Origin: Actinomycetota bacterium
GTDB lineage: Bacteria > Actinomycetota > Thermoleophilia > Gaiellales > Gaiellaceae
NCBI GenBank assembly: GCA_005885565.1
Contig: VAXK01000062.1
Coordinates: 1-15,408, forward strand
Direction: 5' to 3'
DNA length: 15,408 nt
Below, in pieces: positions 7,212 through 13,526 of this stretch. Within the stretch, counting starts at the first letter, position 1. Every line of letters begins with the position of its first letter. Position numbers and translations under genes: made by a program. The notes below the pieces were generated by a model. That model saw only the letters and a list, made by a program, of their open reading frames with translations, was not told the DNA's origin and ran no database searches.

Positions 7212-8146
7212 CGTGCCGCCGCCTTCGCGGCGGGCACTCGCTCCTCCTCGACGACCGGCTCGGCGCCCAGCGGCCGCCGCTCCCGGCTCAGGAGGATGCC
7301 GACGCCGATCGCGACACCGCCCAGGATCTGGAGCGACGTGATCCGCTCCGAGAGGATCGCGAGCGCGAAGATCGCCGCCACGAAGGGCTGGAGGTTGGAG
7401 ACGAGCGTCGCGCGCGACGGCCCCACCTCGTCGATCGCCGTGAACCAGAGGACGTTCGTCAGGACGAGCGGTCCGAGCACCGCGAAGCCGAGGCCGAGCC
7501 AGCCGAGCCGGCCGACGGCGCCCCAGTCCTGCGAGCCGAGCTGCGTCGCCGCCGTCGCGGCGAGCGCGATCCAGCCCGCGACGAGCACGAAGGCGCTGAT
7601 CTGGTAGGGCGAGTACCTCCGCATGAGCGGCGCGATCGCCACGGAGTACGCGGCCCACGTCGCCGAGGTCGCGACCGCGAGCAGGTCGCCGCCGACGTCG
7701 CCCGAGAGCCCGCCGCCCGACCCCGCGGCGACGAGCGCGACGCCGCCGAACGACACGGCGCTCGCGATCCAGAAGCGCCGCGACAGCCGCTCGACGCCGA
7801 GGGCGCGCGCGATGAGCGCGGTGAAGATCGGGATCGTCCCCAGGACGAGGCCGACCGTCGTCGCGGTCGTCAGCTTGACGGCGTACATGAACGAGAGCTG
7901 GTTCAGCCAGACGCCGAGGCCCGCCGCGACGAGGAGCAGCGGGAGGTCGCGCCGCCGCACCCGCAGCGTCAGCTCGAGCGCGTAGGTCACTCCGCAGAAG
8001 AGGATCGCCGCGCCGCCGTAGCGGACGGCGGAGTACGCGAGCGGCTGGAACCCGTGCGTCAGGACGTACTTCGTCACCGTGACGTTGAAGCCCCACAGGA
8101 GCACGGTCACGAGCAGCATCAGATCCGCACGAGCCACGCGCCTCAT
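7208..8146 (-). CDS. EamA/DMT-family transporter
   Basis: A 312-residue inner-membrane permease of the drug/metabolite transporter superfamily with two EamA repeats (about residues 8-140 and 155-290) and about ten helices. The opening LLVTVLLWGFNVTVTKYVL (11-29) is characteristic, as is the second-repeat end SLQILGGVAIGVGILL near residue 275. The ATG at 8144-8146 is chosen since the first helix begins nine residues later. An in-frame ATG at 8162-8164 would add six residues. The C-terminus is a short charged tail, and its TGA overlaps the GTG of the MFS gene. It is the first gene of the HPPD operon and is divergent from the small-protein/FabL operon 51 bp away. Members export amino acids, nucleosides or other metabolites; the substrate here is not predictable. 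Confidence 0.92.
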   Translation of the reverse strand: MRRVARADLMLLVTVLLWGFNVTVTKYVLTHGFQPLAYSAVRYGGAAILFCGVTYALELTLRVRRRDLPLLLVAAGLGVWLNQLSFMYAVKLTTATTVGLVLGTIPIFTALIARALGVERLSRRFWIASAVSFGGVALVAAGSGGGLSGDVGGDLLAVATSATWAAYSVAIAPLMRRYSPYQISAFVLVAGWIALAATAATQLGSQDWGAVGRLGWLGLGFAVLGPLVLTNVLWFTAIDEVGPSRATLVSNLQPFVAAIFALAILSERITSLQILGGVAIGVGILLSRERRPLGAEPVVEEERVPAAKAAAR

Positions 8147-8197
8147 GCGCTCGACCCTACCCATCGTGGTGTGACCTATTCGCGCTATGTTCCGCCG
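8147..8197. promoter_or_regulatory. Divergent intergenic region with possible leaderless promoters
   Basis: This 51-bp gap separates two divergent operons. On the plus strand, TATGTT (8186-8191) fits a TANNNT -10 element and lies 6 nt before the GTG at 8198. On the minus strand, TAGGGT (8159-8154) lies 7 nt before the ATG at 8146. Both spacings would place transcription start at or next to the start codon, i.e. leaderless messages, which are common in actinobacteria. Convincing -35 elements are not seen, so this is a weak call. Confidence 0.35.
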
Positions 8198-8479
8198 GTG
8201 GCGGAGCCGACGAAGGAGGCGATCGACGAGCTCGTCGGGCCGGCGACGCCGCACTTCGCCTACCAACTTCGCGCGCGCGTGCGCGAGCTCATCATGGACC
8301 TCCCGGAGAGCGACCCGATGCGCCGCTACGGCGAGGAGAAGATGGAGCTCCTCGATCGCCTCGGTCACGCGTCCTCGAAGGCCGAGGACAGCCCTGCGGA
8401 GTCGCGCGCACGGCCGGGCTGGGAGCGGTTGCCGAGCGCGGCGCCCGCGTCCGCCCCGCTGCCTCACCGGACGGCTTGA
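8198..8479 (+). CDS. Unrecognised 93-residue protein, first gene of the FabL-like operon
   Basis: I do not recognise this protein. Residues 1-65 are charged and strongly helical, with segments such as PHFAYQLRARVRELI, ESDPMRRYGEEKMELLDRLG and HASSKAED. The last 28 residues are Pro/Ala/Arg-rich and probably disordered. No signal peptide, membrane helix or cysteine is present. GTG at 8198-8200 is chosen because it directly precedes the ordered part and matches a possible leaderless promoter. The frame remains open far upstream but that part is antisense to the DMT gene. The TGA overlaps the TTG start of the FabL-like gene (TTGA), which supports both gene calls and suggests translational coupling. 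It may be a small regulator or scaffold for the reductase, but that is speculation. Confidence 0.65.
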   Translation: MAEPTKEAIDELVGPATPHFAYQLRARVRELIMDLPESDPMRRYGEEKMELLDRLGHASSKAEDSPAESRARPGWERLPSAAPASAPLPHRTA

Positions 8480-9198
8480 AGGTTCTCGTCACCGGCGGGA
8501 CGCGCGGCATCGGCCGCGCCATCGCCCTCCGGTTCGCAGGTGACGGAGCCGAGCGTCTCGTCCTCGGCTACATGCGGAACGACCTCGCGGCCGAGGAGGC
8601 CGCCGATGCCGTGCGCGAAGCCGGCGCCGAGCCCGTGCTCGTGCGCGGGAACGTCGCGTCGGAGCGGGTCGTCTCCGAGCTCGCGTCGCACGGCCCCTTC
8701 GACGTCGTCGTCCACAACGCGGCCACCGGCGTCATCCGCTCCGCCCTGGAGACGGAGGACAAGCACTGGGACTGGACGCTCTCCGCGAACGCGCGCGCCT
8801 TCCTCTCGCTCGCCCGGGCGACGGCGCCGGAGATGCGGCCGGGGAGCTCGATCGTCGCCGTCTCGAGCCTCGGCTCGACGCGCGTGCTCGAGAACTACGT
8901 CCTCGTCGGCACCTCGAAGGCGGCGCTCGAGTCGCTCGTCCGCTACCTGGCCGTCGAGCTCGCGCCGCGCGGGATCCGGGTGAACGCGGTATCGGCGGGC
9001 GTGGTCGAGACAGGTGCGCTCGAGCACTTCCCGAACCGGGAGCAGATGGTGCGAGAGGGCATCGAGCGGACGCCGGCCGGACGCTTGGTCGAGCCGGACG
9101 AGGTCGCCGCGGCGGTGGCGTACCTCGCTTCGGCGGACGCCGAGATGGTGCGCGGCCACACCCTCGTCGTCGACGGCGGTTTCTCGCTCCTCGCCTGA
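8476..9198 (+). CDS. fabL: FabL-like enoyl-ACP reductase (SDR family)
   Basis: A 240-residue short-chain dehydrogenase that reads like Bacillus enoyl-[ACP] reductase III (FabL), the NADPH enzyme for the last reduction of fatty acid elongation. The nucleotide motif is TGGTRGIG (6-13). The segment HNAATGVIRSALETEDKHWD (80-99) matches the FabL equivalent closely. The active site is Tyr141-x6-Lys148 (NYVLVGTSK), the Y(x)6K spacing of enoyl-ACP reductases rather than the YxxxK of ordinary SDRs. FabL-like LEHFPNRE and TPAGRLVE follow, then the terminal RGHTLVVDGG. The start is TTG at 8476-8478, overlapping the previous stop; the Rossmann strand begins at once, so no later start is possible. Its TGA overlaps the ATG of the methyltransferase. 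Assignment rests on remembered family sequence, not a search. Confidence 0.82.
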   Translation: MKVLVTGGTRGIGRAIALRFAGDGAERLVLGYMRNDLAAEEAADAVREAGAEPVLVRGNVASERVVSELASHGPFDVVVHNAATGVIRSALETEDKHWDWTLSANARAFLSLARATAPEMRPGSSIVAVSSLGSTRVLENYVLVGTSKAALESLVRYLAVELAPRGIRVNAVSAGVVETGALEHFPNREQMVREGIERTPAGRLVEPDEVAAAVAYLASADAEMVRGHTLVVDGGFSLLA

Positions 9199-9821
9199 TG
9201 GAGCCGACCGACCACAACCGCCGCGCCTGGGACGAGGTGCATCGGCCGCGCAGCAGGGAGGCGGCCGCGCGCCTGCCGGAGGTGGTCGAGCGGCGGCTCC
9301 CGGCCCTCGCCGGCAAGCACGTCCTCCACCTGGGCTGCGGCACGGGTGAGGCGACCGCGGAGCTGGCCGGGCTCGGCGCGCTCGTGACCGGCGTGGACGC
9401 GTCCGCCGACGCCGTGGCCGCCGCCCGCGAGCGCGCACCCGCGGTCGCGTTCGTGCAAGGCGACCCGAACCAGCTCCCGGTCGAGCTCCGCCGCGGCCGG
9501 TTCGACCTGGTCTACACGGGGCTCGGCACCGCCTTCGAGGCATGGGCCGCCGGGATCGCCGCGGCGCTGAGGCCGGGCGGCGAGCTGATCGTCCACGACG
9601 AGCACCCGGTCCTCGCGTGCCTGGACGACATGCTCCACTGGCGCGACGACTATTTCGCAGAGGGTCATCGTCGGCTCGGCGAGGTCGTGACCGTACTCGT
9701 CTCCGCGGGGCTCGTCGTTCGAGGCCTCGACGAGCTCCCCTCGGACGATCCGCTGCTCCCGCAGACCCGCCGGGTCCCCGGTGAGCTCGTGCTCGTCGCG
9801 CGCAAGCCCGAGGCGCCGTAG
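9198..9821 (+). CDS. Class I SAM-dependent methyltransferase
   Basis: A 207-residue cytosolic methyltransferase of the Methyltransf_11/25 type. Motif I is VLHLGCGTGEATAEL (42-56), the ribose-binding acidic residue is Asp67 in VTGVDAS, a motif II-like acidic region is FDLVYTGLG near residue 97, and the post-motif LRPGGELIVHDEHPVL (near 123-138) is typical. The N-terminal NRRAWDEVH is common in this group. The substrate is not predictable, although the HDEHPVL segment resembles small-molecule methyltransferases. The ATG at 9198-9200 shares one base with the FabL stop (TGATG), so it is translationally coupled. The glycosyltransferase follows after 15 bp. Confidence 0.88.
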   Translation: MEPTDHNRRAWDEVHRPRSREAAARLPEVVERRLPALAGKHVLHLGCGTGEATAELAGLGALVTGVDASADAVAAARERAPAVAFVQGDPNQLPVELRRGRFDLVYTGLGTAFEAWAAGIAAALRPGGELIVHDEHPVLACLDDMLHWRDDYFAEGHRRLGEVVTVLVSAGLVVRGLDELPSDDPLLPQTRRVPGELVLVARKPEAP

Positions 9822-9836
9822 CGGACGGCTGGCGAC

Positions 9837-11369
9837 TTGCGCCGGGTGCGGCGGCCTAAGGCCTGGACTGCCCTGACGGCGCTGCTCGTCGCGCTCACGC
9901 TCGGAGCGCGGCTGCCCGGTTTGCTCCAGGACGCCCTCTGGCAGGACGAGATCGGAACGGCTCGCGTCGCCGTACAACCGTCGTTCCGTGCGGCGCTCGA
10001 CCAGGTCGTGAGTCGCGAGTCGACCCCGCCCGTGTTCTACGGCGGCGTTTGGGTCTCGGCGCACGCAGTGTGGCTCGTGCGCTCGGCCGCCTTCCCGTTC
10101 GCCGGACTCCGAGTGATCTCACTCCTCTGCAGCGCCGTCGTCACCCTGGCGACGTTCTTGGTCGCCCGGCGAATCATGACGCGCTGGGCCGCGTTCCTCG
10201 CCGGAGTCCTCGTGGCTTTGGCGAGCGAGCTCGTCGTCCACGGGGCAGAGCTGCGCGCGTACTCCCTCTTCGTGCTCGTATGCGTCGCCTTCGCGGTGAC
10301 GCTGGAACGTGCGGTCCGCAACCCCACGCTCGGGTCCGGGGCGGCGCTCGCCGGAGCTGTGGCGCTCGGCTCGCTCACGCACTACTTCTTCCTCTTCTCC
10401 CTCGCTGCCGGAGTCGTCTGGACGGCGTCCGTCACGCGCGAGCGGCGCGTGTGGCGGAGAACCGGTCTTGCACTCGGTGCGGGCCTCGTCCCATTCCTCG
10501 TCTGGACGCCCTTCTTCTGGCGCCAGTACCGACACGGCTACTACCGATGGCCGCACGCCATCTCGCTCAGAGGAGCCGCGCGGCTGTACCCCGATCTCTT
10601 CTTTCCGTCCCCATATGTGACGGCGGCCGGTGTCGGGCTGCAGGTCGCTTTCGTGGCGGCGATTCTCGGCGGCTCGCTCGCACTCTGGCGTCGTCCCGAT
10701 GCCCGTCTTTGGGCGCTACTCGCCGTCTTCCCCATGCTCTTGAGCGTGCTCGTCTGGGGGGTCGGCTTGCGAATCGTCGATACGCGCAACCTCGTCGGCA
10801 CGGCACCGTTCGCAGCTGTCGCTCTCGCCGGTGGATTGGCCGCCGTCCCCCGCGTCGAGGCGGCCCGACTTGCGGGCGCGGTGCTCGCCGGTCTCTGCGT
10901 CGCCGGATTCGTCGCCGGAGAAGTCGGCCTCGGCCGAACGCCCTACGATCGGCTGGCGTCGACGCTCGAGCGGGAGGGCTGGGCCAACGACGATCCGATC
11001 GTGTTCTTCGGTCGCTACGCCGGCGTCATCCCGGTGGCCTGGTATCTGACGGCCGACGCTCCACGGCGACCGACCTCTCGTGTGACCGAGGGCACGCCTT
11101 CGGGCGGCACGTGCGGCGCCGTCTACGTCGTCGCGTGGAACCGGGCCGGACGACGATGGCTCCGCCACAACGACGTGTACGTCACGACTCGGGCGACGGT
11201 CCCGTCGTACGGCTACGTCCCGCGGGGGAGGCGCGGGGTGAACGACGTCGTCGTTGCCCGACTCGGCTGGCGCGGCGGAATCCTCGACCGTGCCAGGGCA
11301 GCCGGTGCGCTGCTCTTCTTCAGGAGCGGCGCTTCCTCGCCGTGCCTGGTGGCCATGCCGAAGGCGTAG
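9837..11369 (+). CDS. GT-C / GT39-like membrane glycosyltransferase
   Basis: A 510-residue polytopic membrane protein of the GT-C glycosyltransferase fold (dolichyl/polyprenyl-phosphate sugar donors, GT39/ArnT/PMT-like). The first periplasmic loop carries the expected acidic pair in LWQDEIGTA (Asp37-Glu38). AELRAYSLFVLV (137-148) and THYFFLF (181-187) match loop and helix motifs of the family. About ten to eleven helices are followed by a soluble C-terminal domain from about residue 370 that contains two cysteines (FGRYAG, GTCGAV). The likely role is transfer of a sugar from a polyprenyl carrier to a cell-envelope acceptor, which is inference. The start is TTG 9837 or GTG 9846, three codons later; neither has a good ribosome-binding site. 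Codon choice looks less GC3-extreme than its neighbours, by eye. It converges with proline dehydrogenase across 21 bp. Confidence 0.82.
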   Translation: MRRVRRPKAWTALTALLVALTLGARLPGLLQDALWQDEIGTARVAVQPSFRAALDQVVSRESTPPVFYGGVWVSAHAVWLVRSAAFPFAGLRVISLLCSAVVTLATFLVARRIMTRWAAFLAGVLVALASELVVHGAELRAYSLFVLVCVAFAVTLERAVRNPTLGSGAALAGAVALGSLTHYFFLFSLAAGVVWTASVTRERRVWRRTGLALGAGLVPFLVWTPFFWRQYRHGYYRWPHAISLRGAARLYPDLFFPSPYVTAAGVGLQVAFVAAILGGSLALWRRPDARLWALLAVFPMLLSVLVWGVGLRIVDTRNLVGTAPFAAVALAGGLAAVPRVEAARLAGAVLAGLCVAGFVAGEVGLGRTPYDRLASTLEREGWANDDPIVFFGRYAGVIPVAWYLTADAPRRPTSRVTEGTPSGGTCGAVYVVAWNRAGRRWLRHNDVYVTTRATVPSYGYVPRGRRGVNDVVVARLGWRGGILDRARAAGALLFFRSGASSPCLVAMPKA

Positions 11370-11390
11370 CCTGGGAGCGGTGAACGCCTC

Positions 11391-12341
11391 TCAACGGCCG
11401 TTGCGGAACGGAATCACGCGGCCGAGCGTATCGGCGGCGATGTAGCCGGCGATCTTCGGGTTCTCCTGGAGCCGGCGGAGCGAATACGCGTACCAGTGGC
11501 GGCCGAACGGCACGTAGATGCGCAGGCGGTGGCCGTCGGCGACCAGGCGCCGCCCGAGGTCCTCGCGTACCCCGAGGAGCATCTGGAACTCGTACTCGCT
11601 CGTCTCGAGGCGGCGCTCGGAGACCGTCCGACGGCCCTCGTCGACGAGCCACTCGTCGTGCGTCGCGATCCCGACGTAGGCGCCGGCGTCGAAGAGCTCC
11701 CGGAGCGCCTGGACGAAGTTGGCTCGGACGGCCTCGAAGTCGCGGAAGGCGATCTCGGGCGGCTCGACGTAGATCCCCTTGCAGAGCCGCACGTTCGGCT
11801 TCAGGTCGGCGAGGCGGTGGATGTCGTCGACCGTGCGCCGCAGGTATGCCTGGAGGACGACGCCGAGGTTGTCGTGGCCGGCCTCGCGCAGCTCGCGGTA
11901 GAGCCGCAGCGTGTCGTCGGTGCAGCTCGAGTCCTCCATGTCGATCCGGACGAAGTTCCCGCGCGTGGCGGCGTCGCGGACGACGCTCTCCAGGTTCGCG
12001 CGGCAGACGTCGTAGTCGAGCTTGAGCCCGAGCGCCGTCAGCTTGACGCTCACGTTCGAGTCGAGGCCGCAGTGCTCGATGTCGGCGAAGACGTCCTGGT
12101 AGGCGCGCACGATCGCGGCGGCGTCGGCCTCGCTCGTGATCTCCTCGCCGAGGACGTCGATCGTCGCCATCTTCCCGTCGCGGTTCAGCCGGCGGACGGT
12201 CTCGCGCGCGTCCTTGAGCTCGGGGCCGGCGATGTAGCGCTGCGCCAGCCGCTCGACGAGGGGCTGTGGGACCGCCGGCAGCAAACGGACGATCGCGCGG
12301 TCGAGGATAGCCACGAGCGGCGCGATTCTAGTCCCCAGCAC
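11391..12341 (-). CDS. Proline dehydrogenase (monofunctional)
   Basis: An FAD-dependent enzyme oxidising L-proline to pyrroline-5-carboxylate, the first step of proline catabolism, peripherally associated with the membrane and quinones. It is 316 residues long, close to the roughly 300-residue stand-alone ProDHs such as that of Thermus. The TIM-barrel motifs are present in order: SVKLTALGLKLD (98-109), FVRIDMEDS (130-138), VVLQAYLRRT (161-170), VRLCKGIY (184-191), IATHDE (225-230), EYEFQMLLG (249-257) and the substrate-binding helix YSLRRLQENPK (286-296) with its paired arginines. GTG at 12339-12341 gives the full length; another GTG ten codons later is possible. No P5C dehydrogenase gene is next to it in the window. 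The unknown small gene upstream on the same strand is 86 bp away across a structured gap. Confidence 0.95.
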   Translation of the reverse strand: MLGTRIAPLVAILDRAIVRLLPAVPQPLVERLAQRYIAGPELKDARETVRRLNRDGKMATIDVLGEEITSEADAAAIVRAYQDVFADIEHCGLDSNVSVKLTALGLKLDYDVCRANLESVVRDAATRGNFVRIDMEDSSCTDDTLRLYRELREAGHDNLGVVLQAYLRRTVDDIHRLADLKPNVRLCKGIYVEPPEIAFRDFEAVRANFVQALRELFDAGAYVGIATHDEWLVDEGRRTVSERRLETSEYEFQMLLGVREDLGRRLVADGHRLRIYVPFGRHWYAYSLRRLQENPKIAGYIAADTLGRVIPFRNGR

Positions 12342-12348
12342 CCCATGC

Positions 12349-12395
12349 CTGGCCGGCCACGTCCGGGGCCAGACCCCTCCCCGTCCCGCCGGGAC
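12349..12395. repeat. Compound palindromic element upstream of proline dehydrogenase
   Basis: This gap between the unknown small gene and proline dehydrogenase holds three overlapping or adjacent inverted repeats. They are CTGGCC...GGCCAG (12349-12372), GGGG-CCAGA-CCCC (12365-12377) and GTCCC-GCC-GGGAC (12383-12395). A C-rich stretch lies between them. It could be a terminator or leader structure for the minus-strand genes, or a short REP-like palindromic repeat. No second copy occurs in this window, so the repeat idea is unproven. Confidence 0.4.
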
Positions 12396-12427
12396 GAGTC
12401 TCCCCGTCGCGCGCCGCGCGCCCGGAG

Positions 12428-12724
12428 CTAGGGGTGCTCGCGCATGAAGCCCTGGCGCGCGGCGCTCACGAGCGCCACCGCCTCGGGAAAGAGCACGCGC
12501 ATTGCGTCACGAAGGGCGATCGCCTGCTCGTCGGAGCCACCGTCGACCCGGACCTGTCCGAGCGCGGCGGCGGTCAGCTCGACCGCCGTGTTCAGCGTCA
12601 GCGTCGCGAACTGCTCCCGCTGCGCCTCCTGCACCGACTCCGCCTGCTGCTCGGCGAACTCGCGCAGCCCGCGCATCAGCTCCTCGGGGTCGCCCCCCAG
12701 CGGGAATCCGAATCCGCCTTCCAC
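12428..12724 (-). CDS. Small helical protein of unknown function
   Basis: A 98-residue protein that I do not recognise. It starts with a Gly/Phe-rich segment (EGGFGFPLGGDPEELM) and continues as largely helical, Gln/Glu/Ala-rich sequence (LREFAEQQAESVQEAQREQF at about residues 20-39, a possible coiled coil). It ends with an amphipathic helix and a short tail, and has no signal peptide or cysteine. The start chosen is GTG at 12722-12724, because an AAGG Shine-Dalgarno (12736-12733) sits 8 nt upstream. The alternative GTG at 12731-12733 overlaps that site and would add three residues. It begins about 10 bp after the stop of the dienoyl-CoA-reductase-like SDR and ends the coupled gene run. The N-terminal GGDPEELM recalls DUF-type helper proteins, but I cannot name a family. 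Confidence 0.7.
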   Translation of the reverse strand: MEGGFGFPLGGDPEELMRGLREFAEQQAESVQEAQREQFATLTLNTAVELTAAALGQVRVDGGSDEQAIALRDAMRVLFPEAVALVSAARQGFMREHP

Positions 12725-12734
12725 GCCCGACACC

Positions 12735-13526
12735 TTAGCTGCCCGGGGCAGGTCCGAGTCCGAACATGCCTTTCTCCAGCCAAGCCCCGCCGTCGAGCGT
12801 GAGCACCTCGCCCGTGACGTAGCCCGCGTAGTCGGAGACGAGGAAGGCACAGGCGTTCGCAACCTCGTCCTCGCGGCCGAAGCGGCGCAGCGGCACCTTG
12901 GCGAGCACCGCGGCGCGGATCTCCTCCGTCGGCCAGAGCCGCTCGCGCGTCTGCGGCGTGTCGATGGGACCCGGAGCGATCGCGTTCACGCGGATCCCGT
13001 GCGGCGCCCACTCGACGGCGAGCGTGCGCGTGAGGTTGACGACGCCGGCCTTCGCCGCCGCCGAGTGGACGGTGCCTGGCCCGCCCGTCCAGGCGTACGT
13101 CGCGACGACGTTCACGATCTGGCCGCCTCCGCCGCGCTCGATCGCCCGCCGCCCGAGCTCCCGCGAGCAGAAGAAGGTGCCGTCGAGGACGATCCCGAGG
13201 ACGGCGCGCCAGCCGTTCGGCGAGAGGTCCTCCGCCCGCACGAGGAAGTTGCCCGCGGCGTTGTTCACGAGCGTCGTCACGGGTCCGAGCTCCCGCTCGG
13301 CGGCTTCGAACGCGGCCGCGACCGCCTCCGGGTCGCGGACGTCGCACGGGACGGCGAGCCCCTCTCCGAGCTCGCGTGCCACCTCCTCGAGCGGCTCGCT
13401 CCTCCGGCCGGCGACGGCCACACGGGCGCCGAGCCGCCCGAGCTCGATGGCCATCGCGCGCCCGAGCCCCGTACCGCCGCCGGTGACGAGCGCGACGCGG
13501 CCGCCGAGCGTCCCCTCGGCGAGCAT
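12735..13526 (-). CDS. SDR oxidoreductase, 2,4-dienoyl-CoA reductase-like
   Basis: A 263-residue NAD(P)H-dependent short-chain dehydrogenase resembling SDR-type 2,4-dienoyl-CoA reductases of unsaturated fatty-acid beta-oxidation. The cofactor motif is TGGGTGLG (15-22) with GRR at 40-42, favouring NADPH. NNAAGNFL (88-95), IVLDGTFFCSR (112-122) and HSAAAKAGVVNLTRTLAVEW (154-173) are close to that family. The catalytic Lys159 is present, but the canonical YxxxK tyrosine is Ser155, as expected for dienoyl-CoA reductase-like SDRs that use a different proton-transfer arrangement. ATG at 13524-13526 overlaps the TGA that ends the ancestral DUF1707 frame (TGATG). Because of the upstream frameshift, this gene is also open in frame with the DUF1707 N-terminus, so automated callers may report one 450-residue fusion. 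I regard the ATG here as the true start. Confidence 0.87.
   Translation of the reverse strand: MLAEGTLGGRVALVTGGGTGLGRAMAIELGRLGARVAVAGRRSEPLEEVARELGEGLAVPCDVRDPEAVAAAFEAAERELGPVTTLVNNAAGNFLVRAEDLSPNGWRAVLGIVLDGTFFCSRELGRRAIERGGGGQIVNVVATYAWTGGPGTVHSAAAKAGVVNLTRTLAVEWAPHGIRVNAIAPGPIDTPQTRERLWPTEEIRAAVLAKVPLRRFGREDEVANACAFLVSDYAGYVTGEVLTLDGGAWLEKGMFGLGPAPGS

Noticed and set aside
5829..7607. Plus-strand open frame of 592 codons opposite the MFS and DMT genes
   Set aside because: Highly charged Arg/Asp/Glu-rich product, antisense to two well-recognised transporters.
7212..8096. N-terminal extension of the MFS protein to 806 residues
   Set aside because: The extra part is Arg-rich, out of phase with the well-conserved DMT gene, and the GTGA overlap at 7208-7211 gives a natural start.
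10049..11383. Second plus-strand frame of 444 codons inside the glycosyltransferase gene
   Set aside because: Arg-rich product without membrane helices; the other frame encodes a convincing GT-C membrane protein.
11370..11390. Bidirectional terminator between the convergent glycosyltransferase and proline dehydrogenase genes
   Set aside because: Only an imperfect short stem (GAGCG with CGCCTC) is visible in 21 bp, too weak to call.
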